The notes under the pieces: model-generated | Databases searched by the model: none | What the model was told of the DNA's origin: nothing | Seen by the model: only the letters and a program-made list of their open reading frames with translations | Program-made: the position numbers and the translations under genes | Part shown: positions 15,948-25,077 of the stretch, one piece after another | Position numbering within the stretch: position 1 is the first letter of the stretch | Layout of the letters: the number at the start of each line of letters is the position of its first letter | Source: Clostridia bacterium | GTDB lineage: Bacteria > Bacillota > Clostridia > Oscillospirales > CAG-272 | Direction of reading: 5' to 3' | DNA length: 37,212 nt | NCBI GenBank assembly: GCA_017550315.1 | Contig: JAFZPN010000052.1 | Span: forward strand, 1-37,212

Positions 15948-18878
15948 ATGAAAAACGTGCTCTCCCACATTCAAAAAACCGCTCCCTCCTTCGGGTCGAT
16001 CCCGTTCTGGTCGTGGAACGACCGCCTGGAGGACGACGAGCTCCGCCATCAGATCCGCGTGATGAAATCCCTCGGCATGTCCGGGTTCTTCATGCACGCG
16101 CGGGGCGGACTTGAGACCGAATACCTCTCCGACGAGTGGTTCCACGCCGTCGACGTGTGCGTGCGCGAGGCGGAAGAGCTCGGCATGGAGGCGTGGTCCT
16201 ACGACGAGAACGGCTGGCCGTCGGGGTTCGCGGGCGGCGCGCTCTTACACGACAAGAAGAACTTCGCCCTCGCGATCGAGCAGCGGACCGGAGGTTGGCC
16301 CGCCGGGGACGAGGCGGAGGACGTGATCGCCGTCTATGAAAAGAACGAAGACGGGACCTTCGCCCACGTGACCGAGGACACCGGCCGCGGGGAATACCTC
16401 ATTCTCTATAAGCGGTACGACGAGAGCTATGTCGACACCCTCGACGGCTCGATCACCGAGCAGTTTCTCGAACTGACCCACGCGGAATACAAGCGGCGTC
16501 TCCCCGCGGACAAGTGGGGCAAGGGACGCGCGATGCCGGGCTTCTTCACCGACGAGCCGCAGTATTACCGCTGGGGCAATCCGTGGTCGAACACCCTGCC
16601 GGCTGAATTCGAAAAGGCGTACGGATATTCGATCTACGAAAAGCTCCCCGCCGTGTTCTATGATTTCGACGGCGCGGACAAGTTCCGTTTTGACTACTAC
16701 TACCTCTTGCATAAGCTCTTCATCATCAATTTCATCAAGAAAATCTACGACTGGTGCGAGGAAAACGGCGCAGCGCTGACCGGACACGCGGTCGAGGAGA
16801 GCTCCCTCGGCGGGCAGATGATGTGCATCGGCGGCGTCATGCCGTTCTATGAGTACGAGACGATTCCGGGCGTCGACTATCTGGGACGCGGGATCCAGGA
16901 CGACATCTCCTTCAAGCAGCTCGGCTCCGCCGCGGCGCAGCTCGGCAAGGAAAAGCGGCTGTCCGAGATGTTTGCCTGCTGCGGCTGGGACGTCAGCCCG
17001 ACCGAGCTCAAGCGGATCGCCGAGGTGCAGTACGCGGGCGGCGTCAACCTCATGTGCCAGCACCTCTATCCGTACAGCGAGCGCGGTCAGCGGAAGCGCG
17101 ACTACCCGCTGCACTACTCCGAGCACAATCCGTGGCAGCGCGACATGGCGGACTTCGACCGATTTTTCTCAAACCTCGGCGCGATTCTGGCAGAGGGCGA
17201 GGAATACGCCCCCCTGCTCGTGATCCATCCGATCCACGGCGCGTACTGCCGGTACAAGAAGGGCACGGATTCGCTTTCGGAGATCGAAGGGCGGTTCTTC
17301 GCGCTCTCCCGGTTCCTCGGGCAGAATCAGGTGCCGTATCACTGGGGCGACGAGTGGATGATGGAGAGGATGGCGTCGGTCGAAGGGAAGACGATTCGTG
17401 TCGGACGCTGCACATACGATACGGTCATGGTCCCGTTCACGTACTCGCTGGACCGTAACACGGTCGATCTGCTGAAAGAATTCAAAGCGAACGGGGGCCG
17501 GGTGCTCCTCTTCGACGGCATTCCCTCCTACGTCGACGGTTTGCCCGCGGACGGCGCCCTCGACTTCCTCGCGGATGCCGGCGGACGGGACGAAGCGCTC
17601 AAGCTCCGCGACGCGAAATTTGCCTCCCCCATGCCCGAGATCCGCAAAATGACCAGGATCCTGCCGAACGGCGAGCGGATCGTGTACCTCGCGAACGTCG
17701 GGACGGGGACGCACTGCCCCGTGAAGATCGATCTGCCGCGCGGACATTGGGCGGAGCTCGATCCTATGACGCTGACCCTGGGCCCGGTGTGCTTCGCGCA
17801 GACGGACGAAGGGGTTACCGTGACATTAAAATTCGGCGACGCGGAATCGCATGTGCTGGTTTGTTCCGACGAGATCGACCTGCCCGCCGCGCCCGCCCCG
17901 CAGCTCACGGAGAAGTTCATCCCGATCCCGCGGACGGTGGAGCGCGCAGCCCGTCACCCGAATATCCTCACCCTGGATACGGCGGCGCGTTCGGACGACG
18001 GCGTGCATTACGATGAGGCGCTCTCGATCTACGGCATCAAGGACAACCTGCTCCGCGAACGCATCGACGGGCGGGTGTGGCTGAAATTCACCTTCGACGC
18101 CGACTATGTGCCGGAAAATCTGCGCCTCGCTGTCGAGCCGATGTACGAGCGGATCACGGTCAACGGGACCGAAGCCGTTCCCGAGGGGGACAAGTGGTGG
18201 TTCGACAAGTCCTTCGCGACGGCGGACATCGCGGCCCTGACGCATGAGGGCCGCAACGAGATCGTGGTCGAGGTGAACCACCATCAGCGGGATTACGTCT
18301 ACTACGTCCTCTACTCCGGCGTGTCGGAATCCCTGCGCAACTGCCTCGTGTTCGACACGGAGATCGAGCCCTGCTATCTGCTCGGCGATTTCGCGCTGCG
18401 GTGCGACGGCGTGTTCGCGGACGGCGAACGCTGTGCCACGGTCTATGACGGCGGATTCACGCTCGTGAAGCAGCCCGACACCGTTTCCGCGCGGGATATC
18501 GTCCGGGGCGGCTATCCCTTCTACTGCGGTCCGTTCGTGACGGCGTTCGCGTATGACTATCAGCCGGGCAAGCCGACGGTGCTGAAGTGCGACGGGCGGT
18601 TTGCCGTGGCGCATATCGCGGTGAACGACGAGGATGCCGGGACCATGCTCTTCGAGCGGGAAATCGACCTCGCGCCTTACCTCAAGGAGGGCGGGAACAG
18701 GATCGTTGTCGAGATCGTCAACTCCATGCGCAACGCAATGGGCCCGCATCACCGCCATGATCCGGAGCCCTACGGCGTCGGGCCGAACACGTTCTCGTTC
18801 GAGAAGGAATGGCGCGGCCGCGAATGCCGGGGCTATGTAGGCCGGTACGCGTTCGTGCGGTTCGGATTGAAGAAGTAA
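15948..18878 (+). CDS. Large glycoside hydrolase, GH106-like (putative alpha-L-rhamnosidase)
   Basis: A 976-residue protein without a signal peptide, so it is probably cytoplasmic. The N-terminal barrel begins FGSIPFWSWNDRLEDDELRH, then GMSGFFMHARGGLETEYLSD and SYDENGWPSGFAGG, the characteristic opening of GH106-type and related uncharacterised hydrolases. Candidate catalytic carboxylates are E203 in FFTDEPQYY and E340 in SEMFACCGWD. The C-terminal third (from about 650) is beta-sandwich-like, with LAVEPMYERITVNGTEAVPE resembling a galactose-binding domain. I choose the ATG at 15948, preceded by GAGG; the GTG at 15942 is possible. GH106 enzymes remove rhamnose from plant polysaccharides and glycosides, but the exact linkage cannot be read from the sequence. 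Confidence 0.75.
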   Translation: MKNVLSHIQKTAPSFGSIPFWSWNDRLEDDELRHQIRVMKSLGMSGFFMHARGGLETEYLSDEWFHAVDVCVREAEELGMEAWSYDENGWPSGFAGGALLHDKKNFALAIEQRTGGWPAGDEAEDVIAVYEKNEDGTFAHVTEDTGRGEYLILYKRYDESYVDTLDGSITEQFLELTHAEYKRRLPADKWGKGRAMPGFFTDEPQYYRWGNPWSNTLPAEFEKAYGYSIYEKLPAVFYDFDGADKFRFDYYYLLHKLFIINFIKKIYDWCEENGAALTGHAVEESSLGGQMMCIGGVMPFYEYETIPGVDYLGRGIQDDISFKQLGSAAAQLGKEKRLSEMFACCGWDVSPTELKRIAEVQYAGGVNLMCQHLYPYSERGQRKRDYPLHYSEHNPWQRDMADFDRFFSNLGAILAEGEEYAPLLVIHPIHGAYCRYKKGTDSLSEIEGRFFALSRFLGQNQVPYHWGDEWMMERMASVEGKTIRVGRCTYDTVMVPFTYSLDRNTVDLLKEFKANGGRVLLFDGIPSYVDGLPADGALDFLADAGGRDEALKLRDAKFASPMPEIRKMTRILPNGERIVYLANVGTGTHCPVKIDLPRGHWAELDPMTLTLGPVCFAQTDEGVTVTLKFGDAESHVLVCSDEIDLPAAPAPQLTEKFIPIPRTVERAARHPNILTLDTAARSDDGVHYDEALSIYGIKDNLLRERIDGRVWLKFTFDADYVPENLRLAVEPMYERITVNGTEAVPEGDKWWFDKSFATADIAALTHEGRNEIVVEVNHHQRDYVYYVLYSGVSESLRNCLVFDTEIEPCYLLGDFALRCDGVFADGERCATVYDGGFTLVKQPDTVSARDIVRGGYPFYCGPFVTAFAYDYQPGKPTVLKCDGRFAVAHIAVNDEDAGTMLFEREIDLAPYLKEGGNRIVVEIVNSMRNAMGPHHRHDPEPYGVGPNTFSFEKEWRGRECRGYVGRYAFVRFGLKK

Positions 18879-18986
18879 GAGAAGAGTGAAGAGAGAATAG
18901 TGAACAGTTGAGGTAGAAAACGCTTCGCGTTTTCATGGAAACGAATTCGCGAAGCGGGTCTTCCGAAGCTGTTCACCCTTTCCCCG
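18879..18986. repeat. MITE-like palindromic element, copy 1
   Basis: The left arm has AGTGAAGAGAGAATAGTGAA then CAGTTGAGGTAGAAA, the right arm is the imperfect reverse complement (GCTGTTCACCC), and a hairpin GAAAACGC/GCGTTTTC lies within. The 28 bases at 18912-18939 recur exactly, in reverse, at 33228-33255. It fills the gap before the sugar kinase gene. Confidence 0.65.
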
Positions 18987-19022
18987 GTGAATACAACACG
19001 ATTCAAAAAGGAAATCGATACC

Positions 19023-20033
19023 ATGTCTCACATCGTTTGTTTCGGCGAGGTGCTGCTGCGTCTCTCGCCGCCGTCTTCGATGCGGTTTGCGCAGGCGGAC
19101 GGATTTGACGCGGTTTACGGCGGCGCGGAAGCCAATGTCGCGGCCGCGCTCACGGGCTTCGGGATCCCGGCGGCCGTCGTGACCAAGCTCCCGGCACACG
19201 AGATCGGCGAGGCGTGCCTCAGTGCCCTGCGCGCGCGGGGGATCGACGTCTCGCACGTGCTCCGCGGCGGGGACCGGATCGGGATCTACTTCCTCGAAAA
19301 AGGCGCGTCCCTGCGGCCCTCCAAGGTGATCTACGACCGGCGGGGCTCTTCGATCGCCATGGCGAAGCGGGAGGAATTCGACTGGGAGGGGATCCTCTCA
19401 GGCGCCGACGGCTTCTTCTTCACGGGGATCACGCCCGCTGTCGGGGAGGACCTGCCCGCCGCGCTCGGGGATGCTCTCGCCGTGTGCCGCGCAAAGGGGA
19501 TCCCGACGGCCTGCGATGTGAACTACCGCCCGACGCTCTGGGATCCGGAGAGGGCGGGGTCCGTGATGCGGGAGCTTGTACAGGGGCTCGACGTGCTGAT
19601 CGTGAACGAAGAGCACGCCGCGCTGCTATTGGGCGTGGAATCCTCTCTGGCCGACGAGGACGAGCGGCTCCGGGAGATCGGGGAGATCCTCGCGGAAAAA
19701 TACGCCGTCCGGCGGGTCGCCCTGACCCTGCGGCGCAGCGAATCGGCGGACGACAACCTCGTCTCGGGAGCGCTGTATGAGGCGGAATCCGGAGAATTCC
19801 GGCGCGCGCGGTGGTACCGGGTGCACATCGTCGACCGGGTCGGCGGCGGGGACGCCTTCTCGGCGGGGCTGCTGTACGGGATCCGGCGGGGCATGGGTAT
19901 CGCGGAGACGGTGGAATTCGCGTCGGCGGCGAACGCCTTCAAGCATTCGATCCCCGGGGACATGCTGATCGCGTCGGCGGAGGAGATCGCGCGGCTGGCG
20001 GACTCCGACGGCACGGTGCGGATGGTAAGGTGA
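19023..20033 (+). CDS. kdgK: PfkB-family sugar kinase, probably 2-keto-3-deoxygluconate kinase
   Basis: A 336-residue ribokinase-family enzyme. Family features are the N-terminal CFGEVLLRLSPP, the GGAEANVAAAL glycine-rich segment, TACDVNYRPTLW, and the C-terminal anion hole DRVGGGDAFSAGLL with the catalytic base D277. FGEVLLRLSPP and the DVNYRPTLW motif favour KDG kinase, which phosphorylates 2-dehydro-3-deoxygluconate to KDPG in hexuronate breakdown; a fructokinase or other ketose kinase is the alternative. The ATG at 19023 has AAAGGAAA upstream; an in-frame ATG at 18987 would add 12 residues of no family character. No KDPG aldolase lies in the window. A HAD phosphatase follows 59 bases later. 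Confidence 0.8.
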   Translation: MSHIVCFGEVLLRLSPPSSMRFAQADGFDAVYGGAEANVAAALTGFGIPAAVVTKLPAHEIGEACLSALRARGIDVSHVLRGGDRIGIYFLEKGASLRPSKVIYDRRGSSIAMAKREEFDWEGILSGADGFFFTGITPAVGEDLPAALGDALAVCRAKGIPTACDVNYRPTLWDPERAGSVMRELVQGLDVLIVNEEHAALLLGVESSLADEDERLREIGEILAEKYAVRRVALTLRRSESADDNLVSGALYEAESGEFRRARWYRVHIVDRVGGGDAFSAGLLYGIRRGMGIAETVEFASAANAFKHSIPGDMLIASAEEIARLADSDGTVRMVR

Positions 20034-20064
20034 ATTCAGAATGCAGAATGAAGAATGCAGAATG
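20034..20064. repeat. Short tandem repeat, AGAATGCAGAATGA type
   Basis: Imperfect copies of GAATGCA/GAATGAA (ATTCAGAATGCAGAATGAAG and on) fill the kinase-to-HAD gap. The same kind of unit occurs at 24343-24375 and, inverted, at 24968-25000. Confidence 0.6.
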
Positions 20065-20092
20065 AAAGCCGCGGACCCGCGGAGGGAGGACT

Positions 20093-20863
20093 ATGTTTAT
20101 TCTGGCATCGGATTATGACGGGACGCTGAGCCGGGGCGGGATCTCTGCCGAGGTGCGCGCTCGGATCGCCGAGTTCCGCGCGGCGGGCAATCTCTTCGGC
20201 ATCGTGACGGGCCGCGACTACTGGATGTACGAGACCGTTCAGGAGGCAGAACTCGCGATCGACTTCATCCTCGCGATGAACGGGGCGATGCTCATCGCGA
20301 CGGACGGGGCGGACGCCGGGCGCATCCTGCACTTCGAGCAGCAGAAGAACGACGGATGCATCCGGGGGATCGCCGAGCACGTCGGGCTCCGCTACGGCTA
20401 CGAGGTAAGCACGGTCCTCTGCCGCGAGCGCGTGACCTTCCACGCGAAATACCCGGACGGTCTGGGGCCCGACGGGACGAAGAAATGGACGCCGCTCGAC
20501 GAGGCGGACCGCATCCCGCTCTTCACGCAGATGAACACGCGGTGCAAGACGGACGACGATGCCCGCCGCTGCGCCGCCGAGATCAACCGGACGTGGGGCA
20601 AAACGGTCAACGCCCTGCAGAACGGCGTGTGCATCGACATCCCGCCCGCCGGGATCGACAAGGGCGAAGGCGTTGCGCGCTATGCCGACGCGATGGGCGT
20701 GCCGCATGAAAACGTCTATTGCGCGGGCGACAACATGAACGACTACGCGATGGTGTCCCGCTTCCACGGCCTCGCCGTCGAGAACGCCGTCCCGGAACTG
20801 AAAGCCGTGTCCGAGGGCGTGTTTGAGGACGTCGGGGAAATGATACGGAAGATCATGGGATGA
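20093..20863 (+). CDS. HAD-superfamily phosphatase (Cof/IIB type)
   Basis: A 256-residue cytosolic hydrolase. Motif I is SDYDGTL with nucleophile D7 and acid/base D9, motif II is IVTGRD, and motif IV is GDNMNDYAM with D213, so the catalytic set is complete. The cap between about residues 80 and 190 matches the IIB (Cof) class, whose members dephosphorylate sugar phosphates and similar small molecules. GGAGGA precedes the ATG. It follows the sugar kinase gene in the same direction and may act on intermediates of that pathway, but no substrate can be named. Confidence 0.88.
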   Translation: MFILASDYDGTLSRGGISAEVRARIAEFRAAGNLFGIVTGRDYWMYETVQEAELAIDFILAMNGAMLIATDGADAGRILHFEQQKNDGCIRGIAEHVGLRYGYEVSTVLCRERVTFHAKYPDGLGPDGTKKWTPLDEADRIPLFTQMNTRCKTDDDARRCAAEINRTWGKTVNALQNGVCIDIPPAGIDKGEGVARYADAMGVPHENVYCAGDNMNDYAMVSRFHGLAVENAVPELKAVSEGVFEDVGEMIRKIMG

Positions 20864-21058
20864 GAGAAAAGAGAAGAGTGAAGAGAGAAGAGTGAAGAGT
20901 TGAGGTAGAAATCTGTAAACGGATTTCCAGAAATCAAACGGTTGTGCGGCTGTGCGGGGGTGCAGCTTTACGACCGTTTAAATAATGGAAACCGTAGGTT
21001 TCCTACCACAACTATTCACTTTTCACTTTTCACCCTTCACTGTTTTTTCTCCTCTCCC
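20864..21058. repeat. MITE-like palindromic element, copy 2, just upstream of the fucI promoter
   Basis: The left arm, with several GAAGAGTGAAGAG units ending GTTGAGGTAGAAAT, is matched by the reverse complement of the right arm (21004-21058, GTGAATAGTTGTGGTAGGAAA). In the middle AAACGGTTGTGCGGCTGT (20936-20953) is identical to the reverse complement of 24401-24418 in the asd terminator region. No gene is visible between 20864 and 21158. Confidence 0.65.
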
Positions 21059-21059
21059 C

Positions 21060-21088
21060 TTGATTTCCGCGCGCGTTTCCTGTATAAT
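21060..21088 (+). promoter_or_regulatory. Promoter of fucI
   Basis: TTGATT (21060-21065), 17 bp, TATAAT (21083-21088). The fucI start is 70 bases further on. Confidence 0.78.
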
Positions 21089-21158
21089 GAAAAAAGCGGG
21101 ACCCTCCCGTCCGTTTTTACCTTCATCTTCAATATCTTCTTCATAAAGGAGCATTCTC

Positions 21159-22967
21159 ATGGCAAAATCCAGACTCATCGGCGATTATCCGGTCATCGGC
21201 ATCCGCCCCACCATCGACGGTCGGCGCGGCGCCCTCAAGATCCGCGAATCCCTTGAAGACCAGACCATGAATATGGCCAAATCCGCGGCGAAGCTCTTCG
21301 AGGAGAATCTTTGCTATTCCAACGGCGAACCCGTCAAGGTTGTCATCGCCGACACCACCATCGGCCGCGTGGCGGAATCCGCGGCGTGCGCCGACAAGTT
21401 CAAGAAGGCCGGCGTCGACATCACCCTCACCGTCACCCCGTGCTGGTGCTACGGCTCCGAGACGATGGACACCGATCCGAACACCATCAAGGCCGTCTGG
21501 GGCTTCAACGGCACCGAGCGTCCCGGCGCGGTCTATCTCGCTTCCGTCCTCGCGACCCACGCCCAGAAGGGCCTGCCGGCGTTCGGCATCTACGGCCACG
21601 AGGTCCAGGACGCGGACGACACCTCCATCCCGGACGACGTGCGCGAAAAGCTCCTCCGGTTCGGACGCGCGGCGGTCGCGGCTGCCACGATGCGCGGCAA
21701 GAGCTATCTCCAGATCGGCTCCGTGACGATGGGCATCGGCGGCTCGATCATCGATCCCCGCTTCATTGAAGAATACCTCGGCATGCGCGTCGAATCCGTC
21801 GACGAGGTCGAGATCATCCGCCGCATGACGGAAGAGATCTACGACAAGGCCGAATTCGAGAAGGCCATGGCGTGGACGAAGGCAAAGTGCGCGGAAGGCT
21901 TCGACAAGAACCCGCCCGAGCTGCAGAACACCCGCGAGGTGAAGGACGAGCAGTGGGAGTTCGTCGTGAAGATGATGGTCATCATCAAGGACCTCATGAA
22001 CGGCAACCCGAACCTGCCGAAGGGCCGCGAGGAAGAGGCGGTCGGCCACAACGCGATCGCGGCGGGCTTCCAGGGCCAGCGTCAGTGGACGGACTTCTAT
22101 CCGAACTGCGACTTTGCAGAAGCGCAGCTCAACACCTCCTTCGACTGGGACGGCGTGCGCGAGCCCTACATCCTCGCGACGGAGAACGACGTTCTGAACG
22201 GCCTCGGCATGCTGTTCATGAAGCTGCTCACGAACCGCCCGCAGATCTTCGCGGACGTGCGCACCTACTGGTCCGGCGACGCGGTGAAGCGCACGACGGG
22301 CTATGAGATCGAAGGCCACTCCAAGGAAGCGAACGGCTTCATCCACCTCATCAACTCCGGCGCGGCCTGCCTTGACGCCTCCGGCGAAGCGGTATGCCCG
22401 AAGACCGGCGAACACCTCATGAAGCAGTGGTTCAACGTGACGGACGAGGACGTCGAGAAGATCCTCGCGGCGACGACGTGGAACCCGGCGGACCTCGGCT
22501 ACTTCCGCGGCGGCGGCTATTCCTCCCGCTTCGTGACGAAGTACGAGATGCCCGCGACGATGATCCGTCTCGACCTCGTGCAGGGACAGGGCCCGGTGCT
22601 CCAGATCGCGGAGGGCTGGACGGTCGCGCTTCCGGACGAAGTGAACGACATCCTGTGGAAGAGAACGGACTACACCTGGCCGTGCACGTGGTTCACGCCG
22701 CGGATCACGGGCAAGGGCGCGTTCCGCTCGGCGTACGACCTGATGAACTGCTGGGGTGCGAACCACGGCGCGATCAGCTACGGGCACATCGGCGCGGACC
22801 TGATCACGCTCTGCTCGATCCTCAGGATCCCGGTCGCGACGCACAACGTCCCGGACGAGGACATCTTCCGTCCGGCGGCATGGAACCTGTTCGGCATGGA
22901 TCCCGAAGGAGCGGACTACCGCGCCTGCGCGAACTACGGCCCGCAGTTCAAGCGGACGGCAAGATAA
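21159..22967 (+). CDS. fucI: L-fucose isomerase
   Basis: Interconverts L-fucose and L-fuculose (also D-arabinose and D-ribulose), a Mn2+-dependent cytosolic enzyme. The 602-residue length fits the family. The metal ligands can be placed by motif: E342 in [16 protein letters not shown]366 in IFADVRTYW, and H536 in [19 protein letters not shown]. The N-terminal [20 protein letters not shown] and [13 protein letters not shown] also match. It stands alone with its own promoter and a terminator at 23005; no fuculokinase or fuculose-phosphate aldolase gene is adjacent, so the rest of the pathway must lie elsewhere. AAAGGAG precedes the ATG. Confidence 0.97.
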   Translation: MAKSRLIGDYPVIGIRPTIDGRRGALKIRESLEDQTMNMAKSAAKLFEENLCYSNGEPVKVVIADTTIGRVAESAACADKFKKAGVDITLTVTPCWCYGSETMDTDPNTIKAVWGFNGTERPGAVYLASVLATHAQKGLPAFGIYGHEVQDADDTSIPDDVREKLLRFGRAAVAAATMRGKSYLQIGSVTMGIGGSIIDPRFIEEYLGMRVESVDEVEIIRRMTEEIYDKAEFEKAMAWTKAKCAEGFDKNPPELQNTREVKDEQWEFVVKMMVIIKDLMNGNPNLPKGREEEAVGHNAIAAGFQGQRQWTDFYPNCDFAEAQLNTSFDWDGVREPYILATENDVLNGLGMLFMKLLTNRPQIFADVRTYWSGDAVKRTTGYEIEGHSKEANGFIHLINSGAACLDASGEAVCPKTGEHLMKQWFNVTDEDVEKILAATTWNPADLGYFRGGGYSSRFVTKYEMPATMIRLDLVQGQGPVLQIAEGWTVALPDEVNDILWKRTDYTWPCTWFTPRITGKGAFRSAYDLMNCWGANHGAISYGHIGADLITLCSILRIPVATHNVPDEDIFRPAAWNLFGMDPEGADYRACANYGPQFKRTAR

Positions 22968-23004
22968 GCGAAACCGGAAAAACGCGGGACACCGCGCAGA
23001 AAGA

Positions 23005-23042
23005 AAAGTCTCCTTTTCGGGGGCTTTTTCTGCTTTTTCTTT
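23005..23042 (+). terminator. Terminator of fucI
   Basis: AAAGTCTCC (23005-23013) pairs, with two G-T pairs, with GGGGGCTTT (23019-23027), followed by TTCTGCTTTTTCTTTT. Confidence 0.75.
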
Positions 23043-23116
23043 TCAAACGCAGAAGCATCATGCATATTCACCATATTTTGATCCCTCAAAATGACGACAT
23101 TTTGTGCATTCGGAAA

Positions 23117-23145
23117 TTGACACTTCTCCGAATCCATGCTATAAT
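23117..23145 (+). promoter_or_regulatory. Consensus promoter of asd
   Basis: TTGACA (23117-23122), 17 bp, TATAAT (23140-23145). The 5' leader before the asd ATG is about 120 bases and contains GCGGATCCGCCGC-type dyads but no recognised riboswitch. Confidence 0.85.
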
Positions 23146-23269
23146 GAACATGGATAGATTATAGAAATTCCGTATGCGGACCGCAGGACGCGGATCCGCC
23201 GCATGAGCCGCACAAATGCGGCGCGACATGCGCAAGGAACCGGAGCATCGCTCCGCGGAGGCCATTCTC

Positions 23270-24349
23270 ATGAAAGAAAAACTGAAATGCGTCGTCATCG
23301 GCGCGACTGGCATGGTCGGACAGCGTTTTGTGACCCTGCTCGAAAACCATCCGTATTTTGAAGTCGTCGGCGTCGCCGCTTCCGCCCGTTCCGCAGGCCG
23401 GACCTATGAGGAAGCCGTGGAAGGCCGCTGGAAAATGAAGACCCCGATTCCCGCCGCCGTGCGCGCCATGCCGGTGATCGACGCCGCCCGGGTGGAGGAA
23501 GTCGCGGACATCGCCGATTTTGTCTTCTGCGCCGTCGACATGAAGAAAGAGGAGATCCTCGCTCTCGAAGAGACCTACGCGAAGGCCGAGATCCCCGTCA
23601 TCTCCAACAATTCCGCCAACCGCTGGCAGAGCGACGTCCCGATGGTGATCCCGGAGATCAACGCCGAGCACCTCGCCGTCATCGAACACCAGCGCAAGCG
23701 CCTCGGCACCGCGCGCGGATTCATCGCCGTCAAGCCGAACTGCTCGATCCAGAGCTATGTCCCGATGCTCACGCCCCTGCGCAAGTACGGTCTGCGCGAA
23801 GTCCTCGTGACTACGTACCAGGCCATCTCCGGCGCGGGCAAGACCTTCGATTCGTGGCCCGAGATGATCGACAATGTCATCCCGTATATCGGCGGCGAAG
23901 AGGAGAAGAGCGAGCGCGAACCGCTCAAGATCTGGGGCGAGGTCAAGAACGGCGTGATCGTGCCGTCGAAGGCGCCGCTCATCACGTCGCAGTGCATCCG
24001 CGTCCCCGTATCCGACGGGCATACCGCCGCGGTCTTCATCTCCTTCGACAACACCCCGCCGAGAGAGACGATCCTTGAGGAGTGGAAGAGCTTCCGCGGG
24101 CTCCCGCAGATGCTGGATCTGCCCTCCGCGCCGAAGCAGTTCATCACCTACTTCGAGGAAGAGAACCGCCCGCAGACCCGCCTCGACCGTGATCTGTACG
24201 ACGGTATGGGCGTCTCCTGCGGCCGGCTCCGTCCGGACACGATGTTCGACTACAAGTTCGTCGGGCTGTCGCACAACACGCTTCGCGGCGCGGCCGGCGG
24301 CGGCGTGCTGATCGCGGAACTCTTGTACCGGCAGGGATATTTGAATTAA
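23270..24349 (+). CDS. asd: Aspartate-semialdehyde dehydrogenase
   Basis: Reduces aspartyl phosphate to aspartate-semialdehyde with NADPH, the branch point for lysine/diaminopimelate, threonine and methionine. The 359-residue protein has the nucleotide-binding GATGMVGQRFV, the NNSANRWQSDVPMVIPEIN block, the catalytic cysteine C158 in VKPNCSIQSYVPML, QAISGAGKTFDSWPEM, and the histidine in RVPVSDGHTAAVF. This variant is the one also found in archaea and fungi rather than the E. coli type. The ATG at 23270 has GGAGG eight bases upstream; an in-frame ATG at 23216 adds 18 residues without similarity and is not preferred. It is a single-gene unit with its own promoter and two hairpins downstream. 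Confidence 0.96.
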   Translation: MKEKLKCVVIGATGMVGQRFVTLLENHPYFEVVGVAASARSAGRTYEEAVEGRWKMKTPIPAAVRAMPVIDAARVEEVADIADFVFCAVDMKKEEILALEETYAKAEIPVISNNSANRWQSDVPMVIPEINAEHLAVIEHQRKRLGTARGFIAVKPNCSIQSYVPMLTPLRKYGLREVLVTTYQAISGAGKTFDSWPEMIDNVIPYIGGEEEKSEREPLKIWGEVKNGVIVPSKAPLITSQCIRVPVSDGHTAAVFISFDNTPPRETILEEWKSFRGLPQMLDLPSAPKQFITYFEEENRPQTRLDRDLYDGMGVSCGRLRPDTMFDYKFVGLSHNTLRGAAGGGVLIAELLYRQGYLN

Positions 24350-24375
24350 GAATTAAGAATGAAGAATTAAGAATG
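24343..24375. repeat. Short tandem repeat of AATTAAGAAT type
   Basis: Imperfect repeats of GAATTAA/GAATGAA overlapping the asd stop codon. A reverse-oriented block lies at 24968-25000. Confidence 0.6.
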
Positions 24376-24460
24376 ACGGTTGTGAAGCTGTATCCGATGT
24401 ACAGCCGCACAACCGTTTGTTTTGTGGAATCCGCCGTCACGGAAATGATGGCGGTTTTTT
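24376..24460 (+). terminator. Two successive hairpins ending asd
   Basis: First, ACGGTTGTG/CACAACCGT with an inner GCTGTA/TACAGC pair (24376-24416). Second, CCGCCGTCA (24431-24439) with TGATGGCGG (24446-24454), loop CGGAAA, then six T. The second is a strong intrinsic terminator on the plus strand and may also stop transcripts of the opposing gene. Confidence 0.8.
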
Positions 24461-24481
24461 GAATGATGAGTGGCCGTGCGG

Positions 24482-24901
24482 TCACAAAACGGAAAAGCCC
24501 AGCTTTCCGATCACCTTTTTCATGATTTCGTTGTCCTCTTCTGTCCGTATCGTCGCAGTTTTGCCGTGATTCAGAATATATCGCAGGACGAAGCCGCAGA
24601 CAAGACCGGCATATCCTTTGTCCCGATACGGTCTCGCCGTGCGGACATCCGCGATCTCCCATGCGTTTGAAGAATACTTTTCGACGCACGCGCGGGCGAC
24701 CATTCTGCCGTCCTCAAACAGACCGCAGTAAACGGTCCCTTCACGATACGCGCTTTTCCATTCGGATTCTTCAAGGATCCGCTGCCCGCACAATTCCAGA
24801 TGCTCCAGAAAAACCGCGTAGTCCCCAACGGACAGCCAACGGATATCCCGGCACGGAACCGCGTCGTCAGCGGCTTCTTTGGTATAATACAGTATCTCCA
24901 T
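24482..24901 (-). CDS. GNAT-family acetyltransferase
   Basis: A 139-residue protein transcribed against its neighbours. It shows the GNAT core: a central strand VYCGLFEDGRMVARACV, WEIADVRTARPYRDKGYAGL (the acetyl-CoA site with R/Q-x-x-G-x-A pattern PYRDKGYAG), and a late strand ATIRTEEDNEIMKKVIGKLGF. Such enzymes move an acetyl group from acetyl-CoA to an amine; the substrate is unknown. The start is the ATG at 24901, 34 bases from the -10 box. Longer in-frame extensions toward 25051 run through the promoter and repeats and are rejected. Confidence 0.85.
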   Translation of the reverse strand: MEILYYTKEAADDAVPCRDIRWLSVGDYAVFLEHLELCGQRILEESEWKSAYREGTVYCGLFEDGRMVARACVEKYSSNAWEIADVRTARPYRDKGYAGLVCGFVLRYILNHGKTATIRTEEDNEIMKKVIGKLGFSVL

Positions 24902-24934
24902 CGGCCTGTCTCCGAAAACGCCGTCGTTTTCTCT

Positions 24935-24963
24935 ATTATATCGAAACCGCGCGGACATTGCAA
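24935..24963 (-). promoter_or_regulatory. Promoter of the GNAT gene
   Basis: On the minus strand TTGCAA (24963-24958), 17 bp, TATAAT (24940-24935). The luxS promoter lies back to back with it, about 50 bases away. Confidence 0.82.
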
Positions 24964-24967
24964 GTCC

Positions 24968-25000
24968 CATTCTTAATTCTACATTCTTAATTCTGAATTC
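24968..25000. repeat. Short tandem repeat, inverted orientation, between divergent promoters
   Basis: Repeats of ATTCTTAATTCT, the reverse complement of the 24343-24375 type, lie between the GNAT and luxS promoters. Confidence 0.6.
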
Positions 25001-25011
25001 GCTCCCCGCCC

Positions 25012-25040
25012 TTGACTTTCCCCCTCCGCCGCGGTATAAT
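25012..25040 (+). promoter_or_regulatory. Promoter of luxS
   Basis: TTGACT (25012-25017), 17 bp, TATAAT (25035-25040). Confidence 0.85.
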
Positions 25041-25077
25041 AGGGGTGACAATCCATCCTTCTCAACAGGAGCCCGCC

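Noticed and set aside
18879..21058. CRISPR array suggested by repeated GAAGAGTGAAGAG units
   Set aside because: Units are short, imperfect and contiguous, with no regular unique spacers and no cas genes; they form arms of palindromic elements.
23146..23269. Lysine or other riboswitch in the asd leader
   Set aside because: The leader is about 120 bases and shows only simple GC dyads; no conserved lysine-riboswitch core or terminator/antiterminator pair is visible.
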